Origin: UBA1858 sp965658595
GTDB lineage: Bacteria; Pseudomonadota; Gammaproteobacteria; UBA4575
Reading direction: 5' to 3'
NCBI GenBank assembly: GCA_965658595.1
Contig: CBFHSW010000108.1
Span: 1 to 11,547, forward strand
Length of the DNA: 11,547 nucleotides
This document shows, piece after piece, positions 1 to 7,352 of the stretch. Each line of letters begins with the position of its first letter. The stretch's first letter is position 1. The translations under genes and the position numbers were made by a program. The notes under the pieces are model-generated. The model searched no databases. It worked only from the letters and a program-made list of their open reading frames with translations, and was not told the DNA's origin.

Positions 1-627
1 TCTAGCATCCAAGGCATTGATGTCGAATATGCTTCTGAGCTTGGATATAGAATTAAACACTTAGGAATTGCTAAGCGTAACTCACAAGGTTTAGAGATGC
101 GTGTACATCCAACATTAGTTCCACATCGTCGTTTGTTAGCCAATGTTGATGGTGTGATGAATGCTGTACTCGTGCAGGCGGATGCAGTTGGGCCGACGTT
201 ATACTATGGCCCTGGCGCAGGTGCGGAACCAACTGCCTCAGCAGTGGTTGCTGATTTGGTTGATGTAGTGAGAGCACTCACTAGTGATCCTGAGAACCGT
301 GTGCCACATCTTGCTTTTCAGCCGGCCGCGATTGCAGACATTCCTGTACTCACTATGCCAGAAGTGGAAACAGCCTTTTATTTACGTATGCAAGTTATCG
401 ATCAAACTGGTGTGTTGGCAGATATCACACAGATTTTTTCTGACCATAATATTAGTATAGAGGCAGTAGTACAGAAAGACCGTAAGCATGCTCAAGACAG
501 CGTGCCATTAATTATTCTCACGCATCGTGTATTAGAGTCAAACATGATGATAGCGCTTGAAAAAATAGAAGCGCTAAACACTATTTCAGAACAAGTCGTT
601 AGTATTCGATTAGAAACTTTGGATTAA
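1..627 (+). CDS. hom: Homoserine dehydrogenase, C-terminal part (5' end outside window)
   Basis: This enzyme reduces aspartate semialdehyde to homoserine with NAD(P)H, the branch step toward threonine and methionine, in the cytoplasm. The reading frame is open from base 1, so 208 C-terminal residues are visible; the family is usually about 430 residues. Visible residues 10-45 (YASELGYRIKHLGIAKR, then RVHPTLVPHRRL) and the GPGAGAEPTASAVVADL stretch (71-87) match the catalytic domain closely. Residues about 125-205 form a C-terminal ACT domain (DQTGVLADITQIFSDHNISI), which in this family is associated with feedback control by threonine. The start codon and any promoter or attenuator lie upstream of the window. 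The TAA stop is 4 bases before thrC, so the two genes are almost surely cotranscribed. Identification is secure; effector specificity cannot be read here. Confidence 0.96.
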   Translation, partial: SSIQGIDVEYASELGYRIKHLGIAKRNSQGLEMRVHPTLVPHRRLLANVDGVMNAVLVQADAVGPTLYYGPGAGAEPTASAVVADLVDVVRALTSDPENRVPHLAFQPAAIADIPVLTMPEVETAFYLRMQVIDQTGVLADITQIFSDHNISIEAVVQKDRKHAQDSVPLIILTHRVLESNMMIALEKIEALNTISEQVVSIRLETLD

Positions 628-631
628 CATA

Positions 632-1777
632 ATGAATGAGCCTAAATCCCACTACACAGGATTAATTAAGAAATATCTCTCGCGTCTACCATTAGATCCT
701 AACGGTAAAATTGTTAGCTTAGGTGAGGGGCAAACACCATTAATCCGTTGTCATAATATCGATATAGCTAATCAACATGATGTTGATTTATATTTAAAAT
801 TTGAAGGGCTAAATCCTACTGGATCATTTAAGGATCGCGGAATGACAGTCGCTGTCACTAAAGCAGTTCAAGATGGAAGTAAGGCGATAATATGTGCATC
901 TACTGGTAACACTTCAGCGGCCGCTGCTGCTTATGCTTCGCGTGCTGGCATACGTGCATTTGTACTTATTCCAGATGGAAAAATTGCTATGGGTAAATTG
1001 GCGCAGGCGATGATTCACGGAGCTATTGTTATTCAAGTACGTGGTAACTTTGATGATGGTATGCGTTTAGTTAAGGAGGTCGCTGAACATGCGCCTGTAG
1101 ATATCGTCAATAGTATCAATCCATATCGCTTGCAAGGCCAAAAAACAGCAGCCTTTGAAATCATAGAAGACTTAGGCAAAGCCCCTGATTATCATTGTTT
1201 GCCTGTCGGTAATGCGGGCAATATTACAGCTCATTGGATTGGTTATACGGAGTCATGTAGTCATCAGGGATCTATTCAAACTCAGTCATGTGCTCTATGT
1301 AATGGTAATTGTTTGTTCCCAACCGATTCGACCATTCAATCACGTCCTAAAATGGTGGGCTATCAGGCCTCTGGTAGTGCTCCCTTCATGCGAGGTGGCA
1401 TGGTAGATGATCCTGATACCATAGCTACTGCTATTCGAATTGGTCATCCGCAAAGTTGGGATCAAGCCTGGAAAGTGGCGCAAGAGTCAGATGGATGGTT
1501 TGATGAGTGCAATGATGAAGAAATTCTTGCGGCACAAAGGACACTAGCATGTGATGAAGGCGTATTTTGTGAGCCTGCATCTGCTACTTCAGTGGCCGGT
1601 GCATTACGAGACATCAGCAGCGGTAAAATACCTGCAGGTAGCTCAGTTGTATGCACACTCACTGGCCATGGTTTGAAAGATCCTGATACGGCTATTAAGC
1701 AATGCACTAGTAAAATGATCACTATTGATGCTCAATTAGAAGATGTGAAATCGGCTATCTTGTCGAATATGGATTGA
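632..1777 (+). CDS. thrC: Threonine synthase with a cysteine-rich insertion
   Basis: Threonine synthase converts O-phosphohomoserine to threonine and phosphate using pyridoxal phosphate. The 381-residue protein is the short fold-type II form (usually about 350-360 residues). Visible motifs are GEGQTPLIR (31-39), the cofactor lysine K67 in NPTGSFKDRG, ASTGNTSAAAAA (89-100, substrate and cofactor contacts), the phosphate-binding loop GNAGN (193-197) and TLTGHGLKDP (342-351). Between HWIGYTE (201-207) and RPKMVGYQASGSAP (238-251) lies a stretch about 20 residues longer than in relatives I remember, holding Cys209, His211, Cys220, Cys223 and Cys227. The frame is intact and all catalytic motifs are present, so the enzyme is probably active. 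ATG 632 follows the hom stop by 4 bases without a clear Shine-Dalgarno sequence, suggesting coupled translation. I see no clear terminator in the 52 bases before the convergent aat. Confidence 0.95.
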   Translation: MNEPKSHYTGLIKKYLSRLPLDPNGKIVSLGEGQTPLIRCHNIDIANQHDVDLYLKFEGLNPTGSFKDRGMTVAVTKAVQDGSKAIICASTGNTSAAAAAYASRAGIRAFVLIPDGKIAMGKLAQAMIHGAIVIQVRGNFDDGMRLVKEVAEHAPVDIVNSINPYRLQGQKTAAFEIIEDLGKAPDYHCLPVGNAGNITAHWIGYTESCSHQGSIQTQSCALCNGNCLFPTDSTIQSRPKMVGYQASGSAPFMRGGMVDDPDTIATAIRIGHPQSWDQAWKVAQESDGWFDECNDEEILAAQRTLACDEGVFCEPASATSVAGALRDISSGKIPAGSSVVCTLTGHGLKDPDTAIKQCTSKMITIDAQLEDVKSAILSNMD

Positions 1778-1829
1778 GTGATTCAAGTGTCAATTTAAGA
1801 CTGTACAGGGCTCATCGTAGATTCTGATA

Positions 1830-2573
1830 TTATCGCGATGCCAACCATTCAAATAACGATACAGATTCACCCAATTGCCATGCTTGTGTACTGACTTGTT
1901 GCTGTATGCTGTGCTCCAGTTGCTGTAAGTAGAGTTTTCGGCTAATTGACTCACCACCTAATGAGCTAAGGTGTTGGGACGGTAATTGGGTGTCGATCAT
2001 TGTATATCCCCAAGTGTCTAAATAAGCAGCCAAAGACAACAGGGCGATCTTTGAGGCGTCATTAGCACGACTAAACATCGATTCGCCAGCAAATATCTTG
2101 CCCATCGCTAAACCATAAATACCACCTACTAATTTTCCTTGCTGATTCCATACTTCAAGGCTGTGAGCGTAGCCTTGCTCGTGCAACTCACCGTAAGCTT
2201 GTTTCATCTCGTCAGTAATCCACGTGTTTCGTGAATAGGTGCGTGGCTCAGCACAGGCTTGAATGACGTTTTCAAAATCTGTGTCAAACGTTACTCTCCA
2301 TTGTTGGCGTCTAAGCGTTCTCAATACACTCTTATGTGCGATAGATTGTTTTGGGTAGAGCACACCTCGTGGATTTGGACACCACCAAAGAATGGGTTGA
2401 GGCTGCTGGTACCATGGGAAAATGCCACAACGATAAGCTTTTAAAATACGTTCAGAACTTAGGTCACCGCCTGCAGCGAGCAAGCCTTCGGGATCGTCTA
2501 AAGCTGATTCTGGTGAAGGAAATGAATAATTTGGATCATTGGGATCTAGCCATTTAAGCTCAATGGCAGACAT
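1830..2573 (-). CDS. aat: Leucyl/phenylalanyl-tRNA--protein transferase
   Basis: Aat moves Leu or Phe from aminoacyl-tRNA to the N-terminus of proteins that begin with Arg or Lys, creating N-degrons recognised by ClpS for ClpAP degradation in the cytoplasm. The 247-residue product has normal length. Diagnostic motifs are DDPEGLLAAGGDLS (26-39), AYRCGIFPWY (46-55), WWCPNPRGVLYP (63-74), TWITDEM (117-123), HSLEVW (137-142), GIYGLAMGKIFAGESMFS (151-168) and IDTQLPSQHLSSLGG (193-207). ATG at 2573 overlaps the stop of the upstream gene as TAATG, so translation is probably coupled. It is the last gene of the trxB unit. The usual next genes in many gammaproteobacteria (ate/bpt, infA, clpA) are absent here; thrC follows in convergent orientation. 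Confidence 0.96.
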   Translation of the reverse strand: MSAIELKWLDPNDPNYSFPSPESALDDPEGLLAAGGDLSSERILKAYRCGIFPWYQQPQPILWWCPNPRGVLYPKQSIAHKSVLRTLRRQQWRVTFDTDFENVIQACAEPRTYSRNTWITDEMKQAYGELHEQGYAHSLEVWNQQGKLVGGIYGLAMGKIFAGESMFSRANDASKIALLSLAAYLDTWGYTMIDTQLPSQHLSSLGGESISRKLYLQQLEHSIQQQVSTQAWQLGESVSLFEWLASR

Positions 2574-3820
2574 TACTCAGACCGATAAGGTGATAGAGTC
2601 ATGAGCTCTTCGTATTGCTCTCGCATGGCAATTTTTTCGCGCTCACAAAAACTATAAATAGGCTCTCTGAACTGCTGATTAGCAATCCAATGTGATGACC
2701 AAGTGATGGTAGGTAAAAATCCGCGAGTGATTTTATGTTCACCCTGTGCACCAGGTTCAAAACGTTGTAACTTGTGTTGGATACAGTACTCTATGCCTTG
2801 ATAAAAACAGGTCTCAAAATGCAAGCTATCGTATGTGGATTCACAGCCCCAAAAACGACCAAATAGTGCATCATCACTTTTAAAACAAATGGCACAAGCG
2901 ATAATTTTATCTTTATGCATTGCGAAAATAAAAATTAACTGTTCACCCATGGTGAGTGCAATTTCTTTAAAAAAACCTTTGCTCAAAGTGGGTAATCCTG
3001 ACTTGCGATCAAAAGTGCTTTCATAAAAGTGATGTGCTTTTGAAATTTCATTTGTGCTGGCTTGGTCGCCAGATTTGATGGTAAATGTTATATTTTCCTC
3101 GGCCACCTTGCGACGCTCTCGTTTTACTTTTTTACGTTTGCGTGACACGAAGGTGCTGATAAAGTCTTCAAAGTCTGTGTAGTGTTTATTTTTCCAATGA
3201 TACTGACAACCTATTCTCTGTTGCATGCCTAATTGTTGACATATTTCAGTGTCCTCATCCGTGGTAAATAGGATATGGCTACCACTCATATTCATTTTTT
3301 CGGTCAAACGAATTATTTGCTTAACCATAAGTTTTTTAATGGCAACTGATTGCGCTAATAGGCGTGCACCTGAAACAGGATTATATGGAATTGAAGAGAC
3401 AATTTTTGGGTAATACTCAAGTGATGATTGTTCGTAGGCGGAGGCCCAACTCCAGTCGAATACAAATTCGCCATAGGAGTTAGTTTTAATATACAAAGGG
3501 CAGGCACCGATCAATTTTTCAGATGAGTCCCTGATCGCTAAATGATAGGGATACCATCCGTATTCTTGTCCTACACAGTTATGTGTCTCTAGTGCGCTCA
3601 GAAACTCATAGCGGGTAAAAGGGTCAGAAGTCCCTGCTAAGTTATTCCATTCAAAGGCATCAATCTCCGACAGACTGGTATGGAAACAAAGCTCAAGACG
3701 AGCATCATCACGGGAGCTCTCATTAGTTGAGCTCCTAACTGAGTTATGTCCAGAATCACCATCAGTATCTTGCTCAAAACCTTGTTCTGATTCTTGACCG
3801 GAATCATTGCTCACACCCAT
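2573..3820 (-). CDS. FemAB/GNAT-like protein of the COG3146 (DUF482) type
   Basis: The sequence matches a conserved proteobacterial family (COG3146, annotated as GNAT or peptidoglycan biosynthesis/recognition) with two GNAT-like halves related to FemAB aminoacyl transferases. Its substrate is not known to me. Family-like blocks are EFVFDWSWASAYE (118-130), YYPKIVSSIPYNPVSGARLL (136-155), a basic patch SRKRKKVKRERRKV (226-239), GRFWGCESTYDSLHFETCFY (321-340), QGIEYCI (341-347) and RFEPGAQGEHKITRGFLP (353-370). The protein is 415 residues; about 41 N-terminal residues are Ser/Asp/Glu/Gln-rich and precede the expected family start near LSEIDAFEWNNLAG (50-63). No good Shine-Dalgarno precedes ATG 3820, so the true start is uncertain, but I see no better ATG before the domain. 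It follows trxB by 23 bases and overlaps aat by one base. The basic patch and neighbour aat allow, but do not prove, aminoacyl-tRNA use. Confidence 0.85.
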   Translation of the reverse strand: MGVSNDSGQESEQGFEQDTDGDSGHNSVRSSTNESSRDDARLELCFHTSLSEIDAFEWNNLAGTSDPFTRYEFLSALETHNCVGQEYGWYPYHLAIRDSSEKLIGACPLYIKTNSYGEFVFDWSWASAYEQSSLEYYPKIVSSIPYNPVSGARLLAQSVAIKKLMVKQIIRLTEKMNMSGSHILFTTDEDTEICQQLGMQQRIGCQYHWKNKHYTDFEDFISTFVSRKRKKVKRERRKVAEENITFTIKSGDQASTNEISKAHHFYESTFDRKSGLPTLSKGFFKEIALTMGEQLIFIFAMHKDKIIACAICFKSDDALFGRFWGCESTYDSLHFETCFYQGIEYCIQHKLQRFEPGAQGEHKITRGFLPTITWSSHWIANQQFREPIYSFCEREKIAMREQYEELMTLSPYRSE

Positions 3821-3843
3821 GAAAGCACTCGTACTGGCAATTT

Positions 3844-4806
3844 TTACTCTGAACTTATTTGATCTAAGTAGCGCTCAGCATCTAAGGCTGCCATACATCC
3901 AGTGCCTGCTGAGGTAATGGCTTGTCTATAGATATGATCCATGACGTCACCTGCTGCGAAAACGCCTTCAACACTGGTTGAGGTTGCATTACCGTGCAAG
4001 CCACTTTTGACTGTAATGTAGCCACCTTTCATCTCTAGCTGCTGATCAAAGATAGCGGTGTTTGGACTATGCCCAATTGCAATGAATACACCCGCAAGAT
4101 CAATATCCTGAGTGCTGTCGTCTTGTGTGTGTTTGATGCGTACACCTGTTACTCCACTATCATCACCTAGAACTTCATCTAAGGTATGGTTCCAAGCGAT
4201 AGACACGTTGCCATTTTTCTCTTTTTCAAACAGCTTATCTGCGAGGATTTTTTCACATTTGAGTGTATCTCTGCGATGTATGAGCGTGACGTTTGCAGCA
4301 ATGTTGGATAAATACAGCGCTTCTTCTACTGCTGTGTTTCCACCGCCGACCACAGCCACATCTTTACCTTTATAAAAGAATCCATCACAGGTAGCACAAG
4401 CAGACACACCTTTACCTTTAAAGGCCTCTTCAGAATCTAATCCCAGATACATGGCGGATGCCCCAGTGGCAATAATGAGTGAGTCGCAGGTATAGGATCC
4501 GTTAATATCACCATTTAATTTGAATGGGCGTTGGCTAAAGTCAACGGATTGTATGTAGTCGAAGATTACTTTAGTGCCATATTTTTCTACATGCTCAAGC
4601 ATGCGTTGCATCAACTCTGGGCCTTGCAGTCCTTCCACATCACCGGGCCAATTATCAACGTCTGTGGTGGTCATTAGCTGTCCACCTTGTTCCAGTCCAG
4701 AAATGATGACAGGCTCTAAATTAGCTCGTGCTGCATATACGCCTGCGGTGTATCCGGCAGGTCCCGAACCAAGAATAATTAGTTTATGATGCTGAGTGTC
4801 ACTCAT
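3844..4806 (-). CDS. trxB: Thioredoxin-disulfide reductase
   Basis: This cytoplasmic flavoenzyme uses NADPH to reduce thioredoxin. At 320 residues it matches the low-molecular-weight bacterial type. The FAD-binding motif GSGPAGYTAGVYAARA is at 13-28, the redox-active CATC at 137-140 followed by the acid D141, the NADPH-binding GGGNTAVEEALYLSNIA at 154-170 with HRR at 177-179, and the second FAD motif GVFAAGDVMDHIYRQAITSA at 281-300. The arginine that normally follows HRR by four residues is replaced by K183, a conservative change next to an extra Cys184. ATG 4806 is preceded by AAGGGAG seven bases upstream, a strong ribosome binding site. It is first in the trxB-FemAB/GNAT-aat unit and diverges from ftsK. 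Confidence 0.97.
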   Translation of the reverse strand: MSDTQHHKLIILGSGPAGYTAGVYAARANLEPVIISGLEQGGQLMTTTDVDNWPGDVEGLQGPELMQRMLEHVEKYGTKVIFDYIQSVDFSQRPFKLNGDINGSYTCDSLIIATGASAMYLGLDSEEAFKGKGVSACATCDGFFYKGKDVAVVGGGNTAVEEALYLSNIAANVTLIHRRDTLKCEKILADKLFEKEKNGNVSIAWNHTLDEVLGDDSGVTGVRIKHTQDDSTQDIDLAGVFIAIGHSPNTAIFDQQLEMKGGYITVKSGLHGNATSTSVEGVFAAGDVMDHIYRQAITSAGTGCMAALDAERYLDQISSE

Positions 4807-4813
4807 GGCTAAG

Positions 4814-4820
4814 CTCCCTT
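4814..4820 (-). promoter_or_regulatory. Ribosome binding site of trxB
   Basis: Read on the minus strand, AAGGGAG ends seven bases before the trxB ATG at 4806. It is a strong Shine-Dalgarno match and fixes the trxB start. Confidence 0.8.
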
Positions 4821-4853
4821 AAATGGTTGATATCTGTGTTAATTTGAGCCGCT

Positions 4854-4882
4854 ATGTTACGGTGGTCTGGTGATAGGAGCAA
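4854..4882 (-). promoter_or_regulatory. Possible sigma-70 promoter of trxB
   Basis: On the minus strand TTGCTC (4877-4882) and TAACAT (4854-4859) are separated by 17 bases, matching consensus at 3 of 6 and 4 of 6 positions. Position and spacing fit a promoter for the trxB unit, but the match is weak and was found by eye only. Confidence 0.25.
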
Positions 4883-4950
4883 ATGTCTGTAAACTCCAAC
4901 ATTGAGCTCTCTTTCGGATTTTGTTTTGGCTCTTTAATAGGATTTAAAAC

Positions 4951-4979
4951 TTGACATAATTGATCAAAATATCAATGAT
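4951..4979 (+). promoter_or_regulatory. Probable sigma-70 promoter of ftsK-lolA-rarA
   Basis: A perfect -35 box TTGACA (4951-4956) is followed after 17 bases by AATGAT (4974-4979), a 4 of 6 match to the -10 consensus. It lies 35 bases before the ftsK GTG, leaving a short leader. No other convincing promoter appears before lolA or rarA, so this one could drive all three genes. Confidence 0.55.
4959..4976. repeat. Inverted repeat within the ftsK promoter
   Basis: ATTGAT (4959-4964) and ATCAAT (4971-4976) form a perfect 6-base inverted repeat with a 6-base centre, lying between and into the -35 and -10 boxes. The left arm also belongs to the palindrome TTGATCAA (4960-4967). The arms resemble FNR/CRP-family half sites (TTGAT...ATCAA), but the spacing is 6 instead of the usual 4. 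An operator is possible; chance in AT-rich DNA is also possible. Confidence 0.35.
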
Positions 4980-5013
4980 TTAACATATATTCTTAATCTA
5001 ATAACTCATTACC

Positions 5014-7338
5014 GTGGCACGAGCAGCAAAAAAAACAACTAAAGCATCACAAACTTCAGATAAGGCTCATTTCAATATGAGCACAGGTTTGCGTGAAAGT
5101 TCATTGGTCATCTTGTTTGCCATAGGTGCTTATCTGGTTCTGGCATTGATGAGTTATAACAATAGTGATCCAGGCTGGTCTGTCAGTAGTTCAGGAGATG
5201 CTATTCAAAATATGGGGGGAGCGGCTGGGGCCTTCTTCGCTGATTTATTTTTATTCTTGTTTGGATATTTTGCCTATCTCGCTCCTTTAATGGTGGCCTA
5301 CAGTGGCTGGTTAATCCATAAAGGTGTGAATGAAGACGGCAAGCTAGATGTGCATTTGTTAAGTGTGCGCTGGAGTGGGTTTATATTAACCTTAGTTGCG
5401 GGCTGTGGATTAGCTTCACTGCACTTTAAATCCTCTTATTTACCTTCAGACTCTGGAGGGGTTCTTGGAAATCTTGTCTCCAGTGCTTTCGTATCAGCGT
5501 TTAGTTATCTTGGAGCTACTTTATTGCTGTTGGGACTATTCTTAGCAGGTACGACTATCTTTACGCGCTTATCTTGGCTGCGTTTAATTGAGAGCACGGG
5601 CAAAGTTACGGTAATAGTACTCTCTGTGATTTACCACAGCGTGGTGACTATTGCTCAAAGAGTGTGGGCATTAATTCAAGCTAGAAAAGTTGAAAAACAG
5701 CAAGATATCGCCACCAAGGTTAAAAAAGAACTAAAACCACGCAGTCAAAAGCTGCGCATCGAACCCAATGTAAACACGCCAATTGTGAGCGAGCGAGCTC
5801 AACGTGAGAAACAAATACCGTTATTTGAGGCTAAAGGCGATGGTACTTTACCGCCCCTAAATATGCTGGACCCTGCTAAAAATGAATATGTTGGATATTC
5901 TGAAAAAGCACTTGAGGCACTCTCTAAACAGGTTGAGTTAAAGTTACTAGATTTTGGTATCGAGGCACAAGTAAGTGAGGTGCACCCTGGTCCTATTGTG
6001 ACTCGCTTTGAGTTGTTATTAGCCCCCGGTTTAAAAGTAAGCAAAGTGTCGGCCTTAGCCAAAGATTTAGCCAGAGCACTTTCAGTGGTAAGTGTGAGAA
6101 TTGTAGAAGTCATACCAGGGAAACCTTCGGTAGGTTTAGAGATCCCTAATGAAAAACGTGAAATGGTGCGCCTCAGTGAAATCCTTCACTCCAAAGCCTA
6201 TGACGATTCATCATCACCCCTGACTCTAGGTTTAGGTAAAGATATTGGTGGGCGTCCAATCGTCGTGAATCTAGCGGCTATGCCACACTTGTTAGTTGCG
6301 GGTACCACTGGTTCAGGTAAGTCGGTTGGTGTTAATGCCATGATCCTAAGCTTACTTTATAAAGCATCTCCAGCTGATGTGAGATTGATCTTAATCGATC
6401 CAAAAATGTTGGAACTGAGCGTCTATGAAGGTATACCTCATCTACTTACACCGGTTGTGACGGACATGAAAGAAGCTTCAAATGCTTTACGGTGGTGTGT
6501 GGCTGAAATGGAACGTCGATATCAACTGATGTCAGCTTTAGGTGTGCGTAATATTTCTGGTTACAACACCAAGATACAAGAGGCCGATAAACAAGGTGAA
6601 CCAATTCTAGATCCATTGTTTGTAGCTAATGATCAAGTTAATCCTGAAGCGAGTGCTGACCCACTAACACAACTACCCACCATCGTAATAGTGGTGGATG
6701 AGTTTGCCGATATGATGATGGTAGTAGGTAAGAAAGTTGAAGAATTAATTGCACGTCTTGCGCAAAAGGCTCGTGCAGCTGGTATTCATTTGATTTTAGC
6801 CACACAAAGACCATCAGTAGATGTCATTACTGGTTTAATCAAAGCTAATATTCCAACACGTATGGCATTTCAAGTTTCATCAAAAGTTGATTCAAGAACA
6901 ATCTTAGATCAAATGGGCGCCGAGCAGTTATTAGGCCATGGAGATATGCTTTATCTTCCTCCTGGCACCTCGATCCCGGAGCGAGTGCATGGCGCATTTG
7001 TCTCGGACGGGGAAGTCCATAAAGTGTGCAATTACTTGCGTGAAAAGAGTGAGCCGAATTATTTAGAAGAAGTTGTGCAAGAACCCTCTATGGGTGCGGA
7101 CAGTATTCCTGGTCTAGAGCCAATGCAAGATGGTGAGGGTTTAGATCCTTTGTATGACCAAGCAGTAGCTATTGTGACTGAAACTCGTAAGGCCTCTATT
7201 TCTTATGTGCAACGTCGCCTCAAAGTAGGGTATAACAGAGCCGCACGTATGGTCGAGGAGATGGAAAATAGTGGAGTCGTCTCAGAGGTGCAATCTAATG
7301 GCTCAAGAGAAGTGTTAGCTCCACCGCCTCCAAAATAA
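5014..7338 (+). CDS. ftsK: DNA translocase FtsK
   Basis: FtsK sits at the division septum and pumps chromosomal DNA so that XerCD can resolve dimers at dif. The 774-residue protein has an N-terminal membrane domain with about four hydrophobic segments (near 30-47, 73-100, 118-136, 158-183, possibly another at 198-215), a short linker (about 220-290), the motor with Walker A GTTGSGKS (430-437) and Walker B TIVIVVDE (556-563), then LATQRPSVDVITGLIKANIP (595-614). The C-terminal winged-helix gamma domain (711-765, LYDQAVAIVTETRKASISYV and RRLKVGYNRAARMVEEME) reads KOPS-like polarity sequences in relatives. The linker is far shorter than in E. coli FtsK, giving a length typical of pseudomonads. 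The first in-frame start is GTG 5014, just after an in-frame TAA at 4999, with no clear ribosome binding site. ATG 5077 (residue 22), with AAGG upstream, is an alternative that keeps all membrane segments. Confidence 0.95.
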   Translation: MARAAKKTTKASQTSDKAHFNMSTGLRESSLVILFAIGAYLVLALMSYNNSDPGWSVSSSGDAIQNMGGAAGAFFADLFLFLFGYFAYLAPLMVAYSGWLIHKGVNEDGKLDVHLLSVRWSGFILTLVAGCGLASLHFKSSYLPSDSGGVLGNLVSSAFVSAFSYLGATLLLLGLFLAGTTIFTRLSWLRLIESTGKVTVIVLSVIYHSVVTIAQRVWALIQARKVEKQQDIATKVKKELKPRSQKLRIEPNVNTPIVSERAQREKQIPLFEAKGDGTLPPLNMLDPAKNEYVGYSEKALEALSKQVELKLLDFGIEAQVSEVHPGPIVTRFELLLAPGLKVSKVSALAKDLARALSVVSVRIVEVIPGKPSVGLEIPNEKREMVRLSEILHSKAYDDSSSPLTLGLGKDIGGRPIVVNLAAMPHLLVAGTTGSGKSVGVNAMILSLLYKASPADVRLILIDPKMLELSVYEGIPHLLTPVVTDMKEASNALRWCVAEMERRYQLMSALGVRNISGYNTKIQEADKQGEPILDPLFVANDQVNPEASADPLTQLPTIVIVVDEFADMMMVVGKKVEELIARLAQKARAAGIHLILATQRPSVDVITGLIKANIPTRMAFQVSSKVDSRTILDQMGAEQLLGHGDMLYLPPGTSIPERVHGAFVSDGEVHKVCNYLREKSEPNYLEEVVQEPSMGADSIPGLEPMQDGEGLDPLYDQAVAIVTETRKASISYVQRRLKVGYNRAARMVEEMENSGVVSEVQSNGSREVLAPPPPK

Positions 7339-7352
7339 AATAACATCCTATT

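Noticed and set aside
1212..1406. A 64-codon frame overlapping the ThrC insertion, raising the question of a frameshift there
   Set aside because: The thrC frame is continuous across the insertion and resumes family motifs (RPKMVGYQ) directly, so no frameshift is needed to explain it.
4960..4975. FNR site upstream of ftsK (TTGAT...ATCAA)
   Set aside because: The half sites match, but the spacer is 6 bases instead of 4, so I list it only as an inverted repeat.
5799..6113. A 104-codon open frame on the minus strand inside ftsK
   Set aside because: It lies wholly opposite the conserved FtsK motor sequence, has no ribosome binding site that I can see and resembles no protein family; it is a shadow of the real gene.
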